Positions 14,406 to 21,824 of a stretch of DNA of 25,108 nt are shown in pieces. Origin of the DNA: Maribacter sp. (lineage in GTDB: Bacteria > Bacteroidota > Bacteroidia > Flavobacteriales > Flavobacteriaceae); assembly GCA_018679695.1 (NCBI GenBank), contig JAHHKH010000302.1, positions 1 through 25,108 on the forward strand. Reading direction: 5' to 3'. The position numbers were made by a program, and so were the translations under genes. The notes under the pieces are model-generated. The model had not been told where the DNA came from, ran no database searches, and was given only the letters and a program-made list of their open reading frames with translations. Numbering within the stretch: the first letter of the stretch is position 1; each line of letters begins with the position of its first letter.

Positions 14406-15063
14406 TTTTACCCACAAAGGTTGCTATACAGGTCTTTGCACCAGTAACCTTTTGATTTAGTTTTACTGCAATACCACAATCCAAAGGTAATAATAAGTCA
14501 ACTCTAGAACCAAATTTGATGAAACCTGCATCTTCGCCCTGGTGCACACTTTCATTAATTTCAGCATAATTTACAATTCGTCTTGCAAGCGCACCTGCAA
14601 TTTGACGATAAAGTATTTCACCAAATCTCGGAGTGTTAATGACCACCGTTGTTCGTTCATTATCGGTACTTGATTTCGGATGCCAAGCCACCAAGTACTT
14701 ACCGGGGTGGTATTTGGAATATTTTATTGTTCCACTAATAGGGTAGCGTGTAACATGTACATTAAACGGTGACATGAATATAGATACCTGTATACGCTTA
14801 TCATTAAAATACTCGGTTTCCAAGACTTCTTCAATCGCAACCACTTTGCCATCAACAGGCGCCAGTATTTCATCGAATAGATTGTTTGACCCCCTTTTTG
14901 GATTTCGGAAAAATTGCAATATCAACACCAAAAGGAGCACAGAGATAATCTGTAGTCCCCATCGCAACCAGTCGTTCACTACATAGTATTCTGCAATAAG
15001 CACTATAGCAACAACAAGAAAGAAGGTAGTCAATATAATGTTTTGGCCCTCTTTATGAAACAT
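14383..15063 (-). CDS. psd: Phosphatidylserine decarboxylase proenzyme (short type)
   Basis: A 226-residue proenzyme that decarboxylates phosphatidylserine to phosphatidylethanolamine. Two hydrophobic helices at the N-terminus (about 8-26 and 31-48) anchor it in the membrane. FMSPFNVHVTRYPISG carries the conserved histidine. Self-cleavage is expected at FG-SRVD between G185 and S186, which turns Ser186 into the pyruvoyl cofactor and gives a beta chain of 185 and an alpha chain of 41 residues. This is the short, PSD-A-like form, not the E. coli length. It overlaps cdsA by 11 nt upstream and the ACBP gene by 23 nt downstream. The phosphatidylserine synthase (pssA) that would connect it to CdsA is not in the window. 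Confidence 0.95.
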   Translation of the reverse strand: MFHKEGQNIILTTFFLVVAIVLIAEYYVVNDWLRWGLQIISVLLLVLILQFFRNPKRGSNNLFDEILAPVDGKVVAIEEVLETEYFNDKRIQVSIFMSPFNVHVTRYPISGTIKYSKYHPGKYLVAWHPKSSTDNERTTVVINTPRFGEILYRQIAGALARRIVNYAEINESVHQGEDAGFIKFGSRVDLLLPLDCGIAVKLNQKVTGAKTCIATFVGKNEEGDLT

Positions 15064-15856
15064 AAGCGAAAATATTAAGCGTTAAATAGGCAAAGGGAGC
15101 TGCGAAGACCATACTATCTAAACGATCCAGCATACCACCGTGCCCTGGAATTATGGCCCCACTATCTTTAACTCCTGCCGATCTTTTTAATTTTGATTCT
15201 ATCAAATCCCCTAATGTACCGAAAAGTACGATCACAGTCGCCAAAATAAACCACTGTAGCGGACTGATAATTGGTTCATACTTTCCTAAGAAATACGCTG
15301 CAACCATAGCAAATATAAAACCACCTAAGGTACCTTCAATGGTCTTTTTTGGGGAAACAGCTGAAAACAATTTAGTTCTACCAAGTGTACTCCCTACAAG
15401 ATAGGCAAATGAATCATTGACCCATATCAAAATAAAAATACCAATAATGAGCAATTTTGCAAAATCGTTATCCTTATAGGGAATCATGGTAAGGAAAATG
15501 CATCCACCCCCAATGTAGAATAGACCAATTATAAACTTTTGAAAAAAATTGAAGGGCCTTTCTTTTTTTGAGAATAGAAAAAAGAGCAAGGCAATGTTCA
15601 TTGCAATGGTAAGGAACATTAAAATGTTGATGAGCCATTTGTCATGAACCAAATAAATAAATGCCCACCACAATGCCAAATATGCAATAAAAACGTGATA
15701 TCCTTTTAAATGCACCAACCGTTTATATTCATAAAGACAGGCCAGTCCAAAGGTCATGAATAAAAAGTCAAAGGCATCTGAGCTTAAAAAAACAGCGGAA
15801 AGCAATAATATTATATATACAGCCCCGGAAATTGCCCGTCTTAAAACTTCTCTCAT
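15053..15856 (-). CDS. cdsA: Phosphatidate cytidylyltransferase (CDP-diglyceride synthase)
   Basis: A 267-residue polytopic membrane enzyme that makes CDP-diacylglycerol from phosphatidic acid and CTP, the precursor of phosphatidylserine. About seven to eight hydrophobic helices are visible. SPKKTIEGTLGG marks the cytosolic loop. The C-terminal signature (about 223-247) has LKRSAGVKDSGAIIPGHGG followed by MLDRLD, fitting the CDS pattern with its catalytic aspartates. The start lies 1 nt after the LUD gene stop. Together with psd it gives two of the three steps from phosphatidate to phosphatidylethanolamine. Confidence 0.97.
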   Translation of the reverse strand: MREVLRRAISGAVYIILLLSAVFLSSDAFDFLFMTFGLACLYEYKRLVHLKGYHVFIAYLALWWAFIYLVHDKWLINILMFLTIAMNIALLFFLFSKKERPFNFFQKFIIGLFYIGGGCIFLTMIPYKDNDFAKLLIIGIFILIWVNDSFAYLVGSTLGRTKLFSAVSPKKTIEGTLGGFIFAMVAAYFLGKYEPIISPLQWFILATVIVLFGTLGDLIESKLKRSAGVKDSGAIIPGHGGMLDRLDSMVFAAPFAYLTLNIFAYVS

Positions 15857-15857
15857 A

Positions 15858-16469
15858 CTATAGATCCTCCAAAAGTAAAAGGTAAAGATTCTTGGAGCTA
15901 CTACCGTATGTTAAAAAATCATCCGAATTCTCATTTGTAGACTGAAAGTGTTTGAGGGTAGTAATATTTGCGGGAATACTATGGCCGTATTTTTTCTTGA
16001 TTTTCTTTAACCCTTCTCCGATTGACTCTACTAACTGGCTAGTTGTAGCAAAAACGATCACATTGTCCGGAAGTTCATTGAGCTTCTTTTCCATAAGCTG
16101 ATTGGAGCATACTAAAATGGAACCGTTTTGGGCGATGAGATGTTCACAGGTAGTAAAGAAAACCTCACTTTCTTTGGATTTATGGGTGAAGGCTATATTC
16201 TCTTTGACAAATCTTTCCTCTAGTCGTGGGTTCATTGCGAAGAAAGGATGGTTTTCCCAGCTATTCTCCTCTACAATATTTTTAAGGGCCTCGGAGATTT
16301 CTTGGAAAGAGTCGCAATAAATGAATTTGCCGCCATTTTTTTTGAAGTGAATGGTGAATTTTTCATCGACAGGAATATTGAGGTCGGGCATATGAACCCC
16401 ACGGGTTTCTACAGTTTCTTTGGAAACCTTTTTTTTGCCACCACCGAAAAGTTTGTCGATAAGCCCCAT
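15858..16469 (-). CDS. LUD (LutC/YkgG-like) domain protein
   Basis: A 203-residue cytoplasmic protein. A short basic N-terminus (MGLIDKLFGGGKKK) precedes an LUD-type alpha/beta domain. The recognisable core is FTTCEHLIAQNGSILVCSNQ, followed by LPDNVIVFATTSQLVESIGE and a C-terminal SSSKNLYLLLLEDL, which matches the GSSAKD-type end of the family. LutC proteins act with LutA and LutB in lactate oxidation, but neither partner is nearby, and the gene sits between ftsH and cdsA as in other flavobacteria. A lactate role is therefore doubtful. Its position suggests a job in membrane protein quality control or lipid synthesis (inference). It is 66 nt after ftsH, a gap with a small hairpin. Confidence 0.8.
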   Translation of the reverse strand: MGLIDKLFGGGKKKVSKETVETRGVHMPDLNIPVDEKFTIHFKKNGGKFIYCDSFQEISEALKNIVEENSWENHPFFAMNPRLEERFVKENIAFTHKSKESEVFFTTCEHLIAQNGSILVCSNQLMEKKLNELPDNVIVFATTSQLVESIGEGLKKIKKKYGHSIPANITTLKHFQSTNENSDDFLTYGSSSKNLYLLLLEDL

Positions 16470-16493
16470 TAACCCTATTAAAATTCCATTTCG

Positions 16494-16514
16494 CGTTCTC
16501 TTAATAGAAGAACG
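16494..16514 (-). other. Small hairpin between ftsH and the LUD gene
   Basis: CGTTCT (16494-16499) pairs with AGAACG (16509-16514) across a 9-nt loop, in the only gap over 20 nt inside the rsfS-to-ACBP unit. No T run follows on the minus strand. It could be an RNA processing or stabilising element that separates ftsH levels from the lipid genes, or chance. Confidence 0.3.
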
Positions 16515-16535
16515 TAAAATGAACCTATTTATTTT

Positions 16536-18533
16536 CTATTCGTTCTCCTCCTTCGCTTGAGGTTTTGCCTCTTTTATTACTTTGTCCTTTGCTATTTCCT
16601 GGCCTTTGCCATCAAATGCTTTTTCGAAAGGTCTTTCGCCAAAAATCTTTTCTAGATCTTCTTTAAAAATGACTTCTTTTTCCAAAAGGCGTTCCGCCAA
16701 TTCTACTAGCTTATCCTTGTTCTTTTCCAATACATCGATTGCCCTTAGATATTGCTTTTCAATAATCTGTGAAATCTCAGAATCAATTTTTCTGGCAGTT
16801 TCCTCACTGTAAGGTTTTGTGAAGCCATACTCGTTTTGCCCAGAGGAATCATAGTAGGTAAGATTGCCAATTTCGTCATTCAAACCATATACGGTAACCA
16901 TGGCTCTAGCCTGTTTTGTGACTTTTTCAAGATCACTAAGTGCACCTGTTGATATTTGGTTAAAAATTACTTTTTCTGCGGCTCTACCACCTAAGGTCGC
17001 ACACATTTCATCTAACATTTGCTCGGGACGAACAATAAGCCTTTCTTCAGGTAAGTACCAAGCAGCACCTAAAGACTGTCCTCGAGGAACGATGGTAACT
17101 TTAACCAATGGTGCAGCATGTTCCAACATCCAACTTGTGGTGGCATGACCTGCTTCGTGATAAGCAATTGTTTTTTTCTCACCAGCCGTAATGATTTTGT
17201 TCTTTTTCTCTAATCCGCCAACTATTCTATCCACTGCATCCAAGAAATCTTGTTTACCTACGGCCTTTTTCTCTTGGCGTGCTGCAATTAAAGCAGCTTC
17301 ATTACAAACATTCGCTATGTCTGCACCTGAGAAACCAGGGGTTTGTCTGGCCAAGAAATCCAAATCCAATGTTTCCGCAGTTTTGATTGGTCTTAGATGG
17401 ACTTCGAATATTTCCTTACGCTCCCGGATATCTGGCAAGTCAACATAAATCTGTCTATCAAAACGACCAGCACGCATAAGTGCTTTATCCAAAACATCTG
17501 CCCGGTTCGTTGCTGCAAGGACAATTACATTGGTATTGGTCCCGAAACCATCCATTTCTGTCAATAGTTGGTTTAAGGTGTTTTCACGTTCATCATTTGA
17601 TCCGGTAAAATTGTTTTTTCCTCTGGCCCTACCAATGGCATCAATCTCATCTATGAATATTATCGCTGGTGATTTGTCTTTTGCTTGTTTAAATAGGTCA
17701 CGTACCCTAGAGGCACCTACCCCAACGAACATTTCAACGAAATCAGAACCTGACAATGAGAAAAACGGAACTTTGGCCTCACCAGCAACGGCTTTTGCCA
17801 GTAGGGTTTTTCCAGTTCCGGGAGGACCTACCAATAAGGCGCCTTTAGGAATTTTACCTCCCAAGGAAGTATATTTATCCGGATGTCTTAAAAACTCGAC
17901 TATTTCCTCTACCTCTTCCTTAGCACCTTCCAGTCCTGCAACATCCTTGAATGAAGTACGTGTATCGGTCTTTTCATCAAACAATTTCGCTTTTGATTTA
18001 CCGATATTGAAAATCTGGCCGCCAGCACCACCGCCACCGCCGCCTGACATGCGACGCATAAGATAAATCCAAATACCTATGATCAGCACAAATGGCAGAA
18101 TGCCCAATAAAAGTTCACCCAAGTAATTGGATTCCTTGTCAAATTCAACAATAGTATCCAGGTTTTCGGATTTCTTGATCTCAGTGATTTCATTCTGAAA
18201 AATCTGAAGATCACCATAATCTACAACATACTGGGGAATGGCCCCAGTTGAAGGTAGAAAAGGTTTATCCGAAACTTCTTTATGGACTTCCTTTAGAAGG
18301 GCCTCTTCTGACAGAAATATTTTAGCCTGATCCGTATTGGTGATGATCAAAATCTTTGCGATATCACCGTTTCTCAAATACTCTTGTAATTCTGAGGTAG
18401 TTGATTTTTTCGTATTGGCAAAATTACTTCCACCTAAAAAATTAAAACCGATCAATAATACCGCAATCATTCCATAAATCCACCAGGAACTGAACTTGGG
18501 CTTTTTGGGAGTTGTATTGTTATCTTTTGCCAT
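16536..18533 (-). CDS. ftsH: ATP-dependent zinc metalloprotease FtsH
   Basis: A 665-residue membrane AAA+ protease that degrades short-lived and misassembled membrane proteins. Transmembrane helices are at about 17-36 and 139-159, with the extracytoplasmic domain between them. A glycine-rich stretch (about 163-172) links to the AAA module: Walker A GPPGTGKT at 236-243, the pore motif with FVG around 269-271, Walker B IIFIDEID at 291-298 and the second region of homology ATNRADVLDKALMRAGRFDR. The zinc site HEAGH is at 459-463, with a third ligand near D534 in GALSDLEK. The C-terminal 30 residues are charged. It follows rsfS by 9 nt. FtsH controls lipid balance in E. coli through LpxC; here it precedes phospholipid genes. 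Confidence 0.98.
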   Translation of the reverse strand: MAKDNNTTPKKPKFSSWWIYGMIAVLLIGFNFLGGSNFANTKKSTTSELQEYLRNGDIAKILIITNTDQAKIFLSEEALLKEVHKEVSDKPFLPSTGAIPQYVVDYGDLQIFQNEITEIKKSENLDTIVEFDKESNYLGELLLGILPFVLIIGIWIYLMRRMSGGGGGGAGGQIFNIGKSKAKLFDEKTDTRTSFKDVAGLEGAKEEVEEIVEFLRHPDKYTSLGGKIPKGALLVGPPGTGKTLLAKAVAGEAKVPFFSLSGSDFVEMFVGVGASRVRDLFKQAKDKSPAIIFIDEIDAIGRARGKNNFTGSNDERENTLNQLLTEMDGFGTNTNVIVLAATNRADVLDKALMRAGRFDRQIYVDLPDIRERKEIFEVHLRPIKTAETLDLDFLARQTPGFSGADIANVCNEAALIAARQEKKAVGKQDFLDAVDRIVGGLEKKNKIITAGEKKTIAYHEAGHATTSWMLEHAAPLVKVTIVPRGQSLGAAWYLPEERLIVRPEQMLDEMCATLGGRAAEKVIFNQISTGALSDLEKVTKQARAMVTVYGLNDEIGNLTYYDSSGQNEYGFTKPYSEETARKIDSEISQIIEKQYLRAIDVLEKNKDKLVELAERLLEKEVIFKEDLEKIFGERPFEKAFDGKGQEIAKDKVIKEAKPQAKEENE

Positions 18534-18542
18534 TCTTTTTTT

Positions 18543-18920
18543 TTACTGATTAACACTACTTTCGACTAGGGTAAATTTCGCATCACCCCAAAGTCCTTCT
18601 ATATCGTAGTATTCTCTAATATGTTGTTGGAAAACATGAACCACAACATTAACATAATCCATTAATACCCATTCGGCATTGTCTTCACCTTCTACATGCC
18701 ACGGTTTATCTTTAATAGCTTTGCTAACTGTTTTTTGGATTGAACCTACAATTGCATTTACATGCGTGTTTGAAGTACCATTACAAATTATAAAGTAGTC
18801 ACATACAGTATTTTCAATTTCTCTTAGGTCCAGGATATTTATGTCGAGTCCTTTAACTTTTTCTATTCCTTGTAAAATCAATGCAATTAATTCATCTGCA
18901 CTAGCTTTCCTTTTTTGCAT
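18543..18920 (-). CDS. rsfS: Ribosome silencing factor
   Basis: A 125-residue RsfS/YbeB/Iojap protein. It binds ribosomal protein uL14 on the 50S subunit and blocks subunit joining when nutrients are scarce. The family core is clear: IEKVKGLDINILDLREIE, then CDYFIICNGTSNTHVNAIV, KPWHVEGEDNAEWVLMDYV and VVVHVFQQHIREYYDIEGLW. It is the first gene of the long minus-strand unit running to ACBP, with a -7 box 19 nt upstream. It diverges from birA, whose start lies 93 nt away. Confidence 0.97.
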   Translation of the reverse strand: MQKRKASADELIALILQGIEKVKGLDINILDLREIENTVCDYFIICNGTSNTHVNAIVGSIQKTVSKAIKDKPWHVEGEDNAEWVLMDYVNVVVHVFQQHIREYYDIEGLWGDAKFTLVESSVNQ

Positions 18921-18939
18921 TCAATAATTTTAGTTTGTA

Positions 18940-18947
18940 CAAAGTTA
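18940..18947 (-). promoter_or_regulatory. Putative -7 promoter element (TAACTTTG) of the rsfS-ftsH-lipid unit
   Basis: On the minus strand TAACTTTG matches TAnnTTTG exactly and ends 19 nt before the rsfS ATG. No TTTG or TTG stands 17-23 nt upstream. It would drive the whole rsfS-to-ACBP series, since no other promoter of this type was found inside it. Confidence 0.5.
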
Positions 18948-19013
18948 TTATTTTTTTGTTCTTTTAACCCTAGTTTTTAACATTAGATTCTACATTCATA
19001 CTTTGGGCAATAC

Positions 19014-19745
19014 ATGCAGATAATCAAACTTAATGCCACGGACTCTACAAATCTGTACTTAAAGGAACTAATGAAATCCCAATCATTGGAAGATTATACC
19101 GTAATAGCTGCTGATGAACAAAAATCGGGAAGGGGTCAAATGGGCACAATTTGGGAGTCAGAGCCCTTTAAGAACCTAACATTTAGCATTTTAAAGAAAA
19201 TGGATCCATTTAAAGTTACCGAACCATTTGTGTTGAATATTTGTGTTTCATTGGCTATTCATGAAGTGTTAAATAAACTACAAATCCCCGATTTAAGTGT
19301 AAAATGGCCGAACGACATTCTGTCAGGTAATTCCAAGATATCTGGGATTTTAATTGAAAACATGCTTTCAGGTAATCGTATACTTGCCTCTGTGATCGGT
19401 ATAGGATTAAATGTGAACCAAGTTACTTTCGATAATCTACCTAATGTTTCATCATTAAAATTGCTAACTGGTAAATCCTTCAACCTGGATAACCTACTTA
19501 AAGAATTTCAAAAAGAACTCAAACAGACTTTTTTGGCATTGCATGAAGAAGGAGCTTTGGAAATGCAGCGGAGTTATGAAAAAGTTTTGTTCAGAAAAGA
19601 TAAGCCTTCAACATTCATGGATACTCAAGGGAATAAGTTCATGGGCTTTGTTCGAGGGGTTTCAAATGATGGCAGATTAATAGTTTCCCTAGAGGATAAT
19701 AGTAGGAAAGAATTTGATATGAAGGCAATAAGCTTGTTATACTAA
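19014..19745 (+). CDS. birA: Biotin--[acetyl-CoA carboxylase] ligase
   Basis: A 243-residue monofunctional biotin protein ligase that attaches biotin to the carrier domain of acetyl-CoA carboxylase and other carboxylases. The ATP/biotin loop is SGRGQMGTIW around 38-47. KWPNDI at 97-102 and SKISGILIE with the catalytic Lys near 108 follow, then VIGIGLNVNQ. A short SH3-like C-terminal domain ends the protein. There is no N-terminal helix-turn-helix, so unlike E. coli BirA it should not repress transcription. A TTTG eight bases before the ATG (19002-19005) could belong to an imperfect -7 box (ATACTTTG), implying a very short leader. Its TAA directly touches the stop of the convergent SRPBCC gene. 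Confidence 0.95.
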   Translation: MQIIKLNATDSTNLYLKELMKSQSLEDYTVIAADEQKSGRGQMGTIWESEPFKNLTFSILKKMDPFKVTEPFVLNICVSLAIHEVLNKLQIPDLSVKWPNDILSGNSKISGILIENMLSGNRILASVIGIGLNVNQVTFDNLPNVSSLKLLTGKSFNLDNLLKEFQKELKQTFLALHEEGALEMQRSYEKVLFRKDKPSTFMDTQGNKFMGFVRGVSNDGRLIVSLEDNSRKEFDMKAISLLY

Positions 19746-20138
19746 TTAAACTTTAGCCAAATTTTCTGATAGCGTGCCTATTAAATTGGTGATTGGTGAT
19801 TTGATCATCATGGCCATCATGGCGTTGAATTCACCTTTGAAACTTAAGGTCACTTCGCATTCATCTTCACCGACTACCACAATATCCGTAGTTAATGTAA
19901 ATATTAATTTGTCACTAGCAGCACCCAGGATTATTTTGTTATTAGGATGTTGTTCTTTTCGTTGTAATACGATCTCTGGCATTCCTTTTAAGGCAAATAG
20001 GAATCTATCTTCATTAATATTCTCGAATTTATCTATGTTATCGGGCATTAATTTTTCAAAATTCTGAAGATCGGTCAAAAACTCAAACACCTTTTCGGCA
20101 CTCTTTTGGATTGTATTTTTTGGGGCTTCTATATACAT
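19746..20138 (-). CDS. SRPBCC (START/Bet v1-like) family protein
   Basis: A 130-residue protein with the helix-grip pattern: an initial strand (MYIEAPKNTIQ), helix SAEKVFEFLTDLQNFEKLMP, a series of beta strands and a long final helix (MMAMMIKSPITNLIGTLSENL) that closes a hydrophobic pocket. Such proteins bind lipids, polyketides or other hydrophobic molecules, or assist assembly of complexes. No catalytic motif allows a specific call. It follows pyrE by 7 nt and is probably co-transcribed, an order also found in other flavobacteria. Its stop (19746-19748) abuts the birA stop with no spacer. Confidence 0.85.
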   Translation of the reverse strand: MYIEAPKNTIQKSAEKVFEFLTDLQNFEKLMPDNIDKFENINEDRFLFALKGMPEIVLQRKEQHPNNKIILGAASDKLIFTLTTDIVVVGEDECEVTLSFKGEFNAMMAMMIKSPITNLIGTLSENLAKV

Positions 20139-20145
20139 GATATTT

Positions 20146-20790
20146 TTATTTTTGTTGCCATTCTGCAGGGTTCATACGCCACTCGTTCAGGGTATTCAAT
20201 TGTTCTTCTTTGATGTATCCGGTTTCCGAGGCATAATCAATTAAATGGCCATAATCCGATAAGGTATGCAATTCAAGTTCTTTTTGCTCAAAGTTTGTCA
20301 CTGCCACATCAAAGCCATAAGTAAAAATTGCCAACATACCTTTGATATTTGCACCTGCTGCCTCAAGCGCATCAACGGCATTCAAACTACTTTTACCAGT
20401 GCTGATCAAATCCTCGATTACAACTACACTCTGGTTTGCCTCCAAGAAACCTTCAATCTGGTTTTGCCTACCATGTGATTTTGGTTCGGGTCTCACATAA
20501 ATGAATGGTAGGCCCAAATAATCTGCAACTAAGGCCCCTAGGCCAATGGCACCGGTAGCCACTCCAGCAATTACATCTGGTTTACCATAAAGACTTTCAA
20601 CCTGTTTTGCCATTTCTTCACGGACAAAATTTCGAATCATGGGGTAAGATAATATGATTCTATTATCACAATAAATTGGTGATTTCCATCCAGAGGCCCA
20701 TGTAAATGGATTTTCGGGTTTCAACTTTATTGCATTAATTTGCAATAGAAGCTCTGCAGTTTTTTTTGCGGCGTTTTTATCTAAAACCAT
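20146..20790 (-). CDS. pyrE: Orotate phosphoribosyltransferase
   Basis: A 214-residue enzyme that converts orotate and PRPP to orotidine 5'-phosphate in de novo pyrimidine synthesis. The flexible catalytic loop KSHGRQNQIEG is at 104-114 and the PRPP-binding signature VVVIEDLISTGKSS at 122-135. The N-terminus (AIKLKPENPFTWASGWKSPIY) is typical. The ATG at 20790 fits family length. The frame is open 39 codons further upstream, but this is the antisense of the NUDIX gene. A TACATTTG box ends only 4 nt before the ATG, so the transcript may be leaderless or nearly so. Confidence 0.96.
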   Translation of the reverse strand: MVLDKNAAKKTAELLLQINAIKLKPENPFTWASGWKSPIYCDNRIILSYPMIRNFVREEMAKQVESLYGKPDVIAGVATGAIGLGALVADYLGLPFIYVRPEPKSHGRQNQIEGFLEANQSVVVIEDLISTGKSSLNAVDALEAAGANIKGMLAIFTYGFDVAVTNFEQKELELHTLSDYGHLIDYASETGYIKEEQLNTLNEWRMNPAEWQQK

Positions 20791-20794
20791 GTCG

Positions 20795-20802
20795 CAAATG
20801 TA
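20795..20802 (-). promoter_or_regulatory. Putative -7 element (TACATTTG) of pyrE, overlapping the NUDIX start codon
   Basis: On the minus strand TACATTTG is an exact TAnnTTTG match ending 4 nt before the pyrE ATG. Transcription would begin at or within a base or two of that ATG. The ATG of the divergent NUDIX gene (20798-20800) lies inside this octamer. No -33 TTTG is seen at the right distance. Confidence 0.4.
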
Positions 20803-21385
20803 TAAAGTTTTTATAAAAGAACTGCCTCTGATTTTAACAAATAAATTATCGGAAATTACGAACAGTAAGTACTTTCTATTAAATGGGGATGCGGTACAAC
20901 AGGCCATTGATGCACTGGCTAAAAAGAAACTTAAGGAGGCTTATATATATCATCCCAACCATGAAGAGATTCTTAAAAAATTTTGCCGTACCATCCCTAA
21001 AGAGGTGGCTGCCGGCGGGGTGGTAACAAACTCTGAAGGAAAGGTCCTATTTATTTATAGAAATGACAAATGGGATTTGCCCAAAGGTAAATTGGAGAAG
21101 GGGGAGACCATTAAAGAATGTGCTATCCGCGAAGTAGAGGAAGAGACTGGGGTTAAAAAATTAAAAATCGAGAACTTTTTAGATACTACCTATCACATTT
21201 TCAAGCGGAACGGAAAGTATCGTTTAAAGGAGGTTCATTGGTTTGCCATGAAAACTTCCTATAAAGGCAAATTAATGGGTCAAGAAAGTGAGGGAATTGA
21301 GAAAGTAAAATGGAAAGGTCCAAATAAAATCAAAAAGGCATTGGCCAATTCGTACGTAAATATTAGGTCCTTATTTGGGGAGTAG
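20798..21385 (+). CDS. NUDIX hydrolase
   Basis: A 195-residue protein with a complete Nudix box: GKLEKGETIKECAIR followed by EVEEETGV, fitting Gx5Ex7REUxEExGU, so Mg-dependent pyrophosphohydrolase activity is expected. The first 65 residues form a separate N-terminal part (MYKVFIKELPLIL onward) of unknown role. The segment KWDLPKG precedes the box, and IFKRNGKYRLKEVHWF follows it. The substrate (nucleoside diphosphate derivative, dinucleoside polyphosphate or capped RNA) cannot be told. I chose the ATG at 20798; an ATG at 20789 would add three residues and overlap the pyrE start codon. It diverges from pyrE and converges on the response regulator 31 nt away. Confidence 0.88.
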   Translation: MYKVFIKELPLILTNKLSEITNSKYFLLNGDAVQQAIDALAKKKLKEAYIYHPNHEEILKKFCRTIPKEVAAGGVVTNSEGKVLFIYRNDKWDLPKGKLEKGETIKECAIREVEEETGVKKLKIENFLDTTYHIFKRNGKYRLKEVHWFAMKTSYKGKLMGQESEGIEKVKWKGPNKIKKALANSYVNIRSLFGE

Positions 21386-21416
21386 TTCTATTTGAGTTAA
21401 TAGGATGTGCTTACTT

Positions 21417-21824
21417 TTATTCAGCATGTTTTGTTATGGCTGCTATCTGGGAACCCTTAATTGGTTTTGTGTTAAAGGTTATCAAGTGATGCGATTTGTC
21501 ATTATAGTGTTCCCATTTTTCATAATCCGCGGGATCTATTGATGAGGTGACGATATTGATACGGACCTTCCCTTCTATAGGCAATACTATAAATTCTTCT
21601 AAAAACTGCCAACCATCCATAATCGGCATATTGATATCCAAAAAAATTACTTCAGGAATTGCTTTTTCATTTTTTAAAACTTTTATGATGCCATCCAAGG
21701 CTAATTTGCCATTGCCATACGTGCTAATGGTATTGAATTCAACTGTACGGTCTAACATTTTGCGAATTCCAAAAACCGTGATGGGATCATCGTCTACTAT
21801 GAATATTGAATTAATTGTCTTCAT
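21417..21824 (-). CDS. Single-domain response regulator (REC only)
   Basis: A 135-residue receiver domain without any output domain. The acidic cluster DDD is at 11-13, the phosphoacceptor Asp63 in IFLDINMPIMDGWQF, the switch Thr/Ser at 93-94 and the conserved Lys120 in NTKPI. The start at 21824 overlaps the 3' end of the histidine kinase gene by 14 nt; an upstream in-frame start would lengthen the overlap without adding receiver sequence. It is probably phosphorylated by that kinase and signals by protein contact or passes the phosphate on. Confidence 0.92.
   Translation of the reverse strand: MKTINSIFIVDDDPITVFGIRKMLDRTVEFNTISTYGNGKLALDGIIKVLKNEKAIPEVIFLDINMPIMDGWQFLEEFIVLPIEGKVRINIVTSSIDPADYEKWEHYNDKSHHLITFNTKPIKGSQIAAITKHAE

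Noticed and set aside
17530..18066. Long open frame on the plus strand (178 residues) opposite ftsH
   Set aside because: It lies wholly inside ftsH on the other strand, is rich in Ser and Pro as expected of antisense frames, has no promoter and no recognisable domain.
20791..20907. 39-residue upstream extension of PyrE
   Set aside because: The sequence is antisense to the NUDIX coding region and PyrE homology begins at the ATG at 20790.
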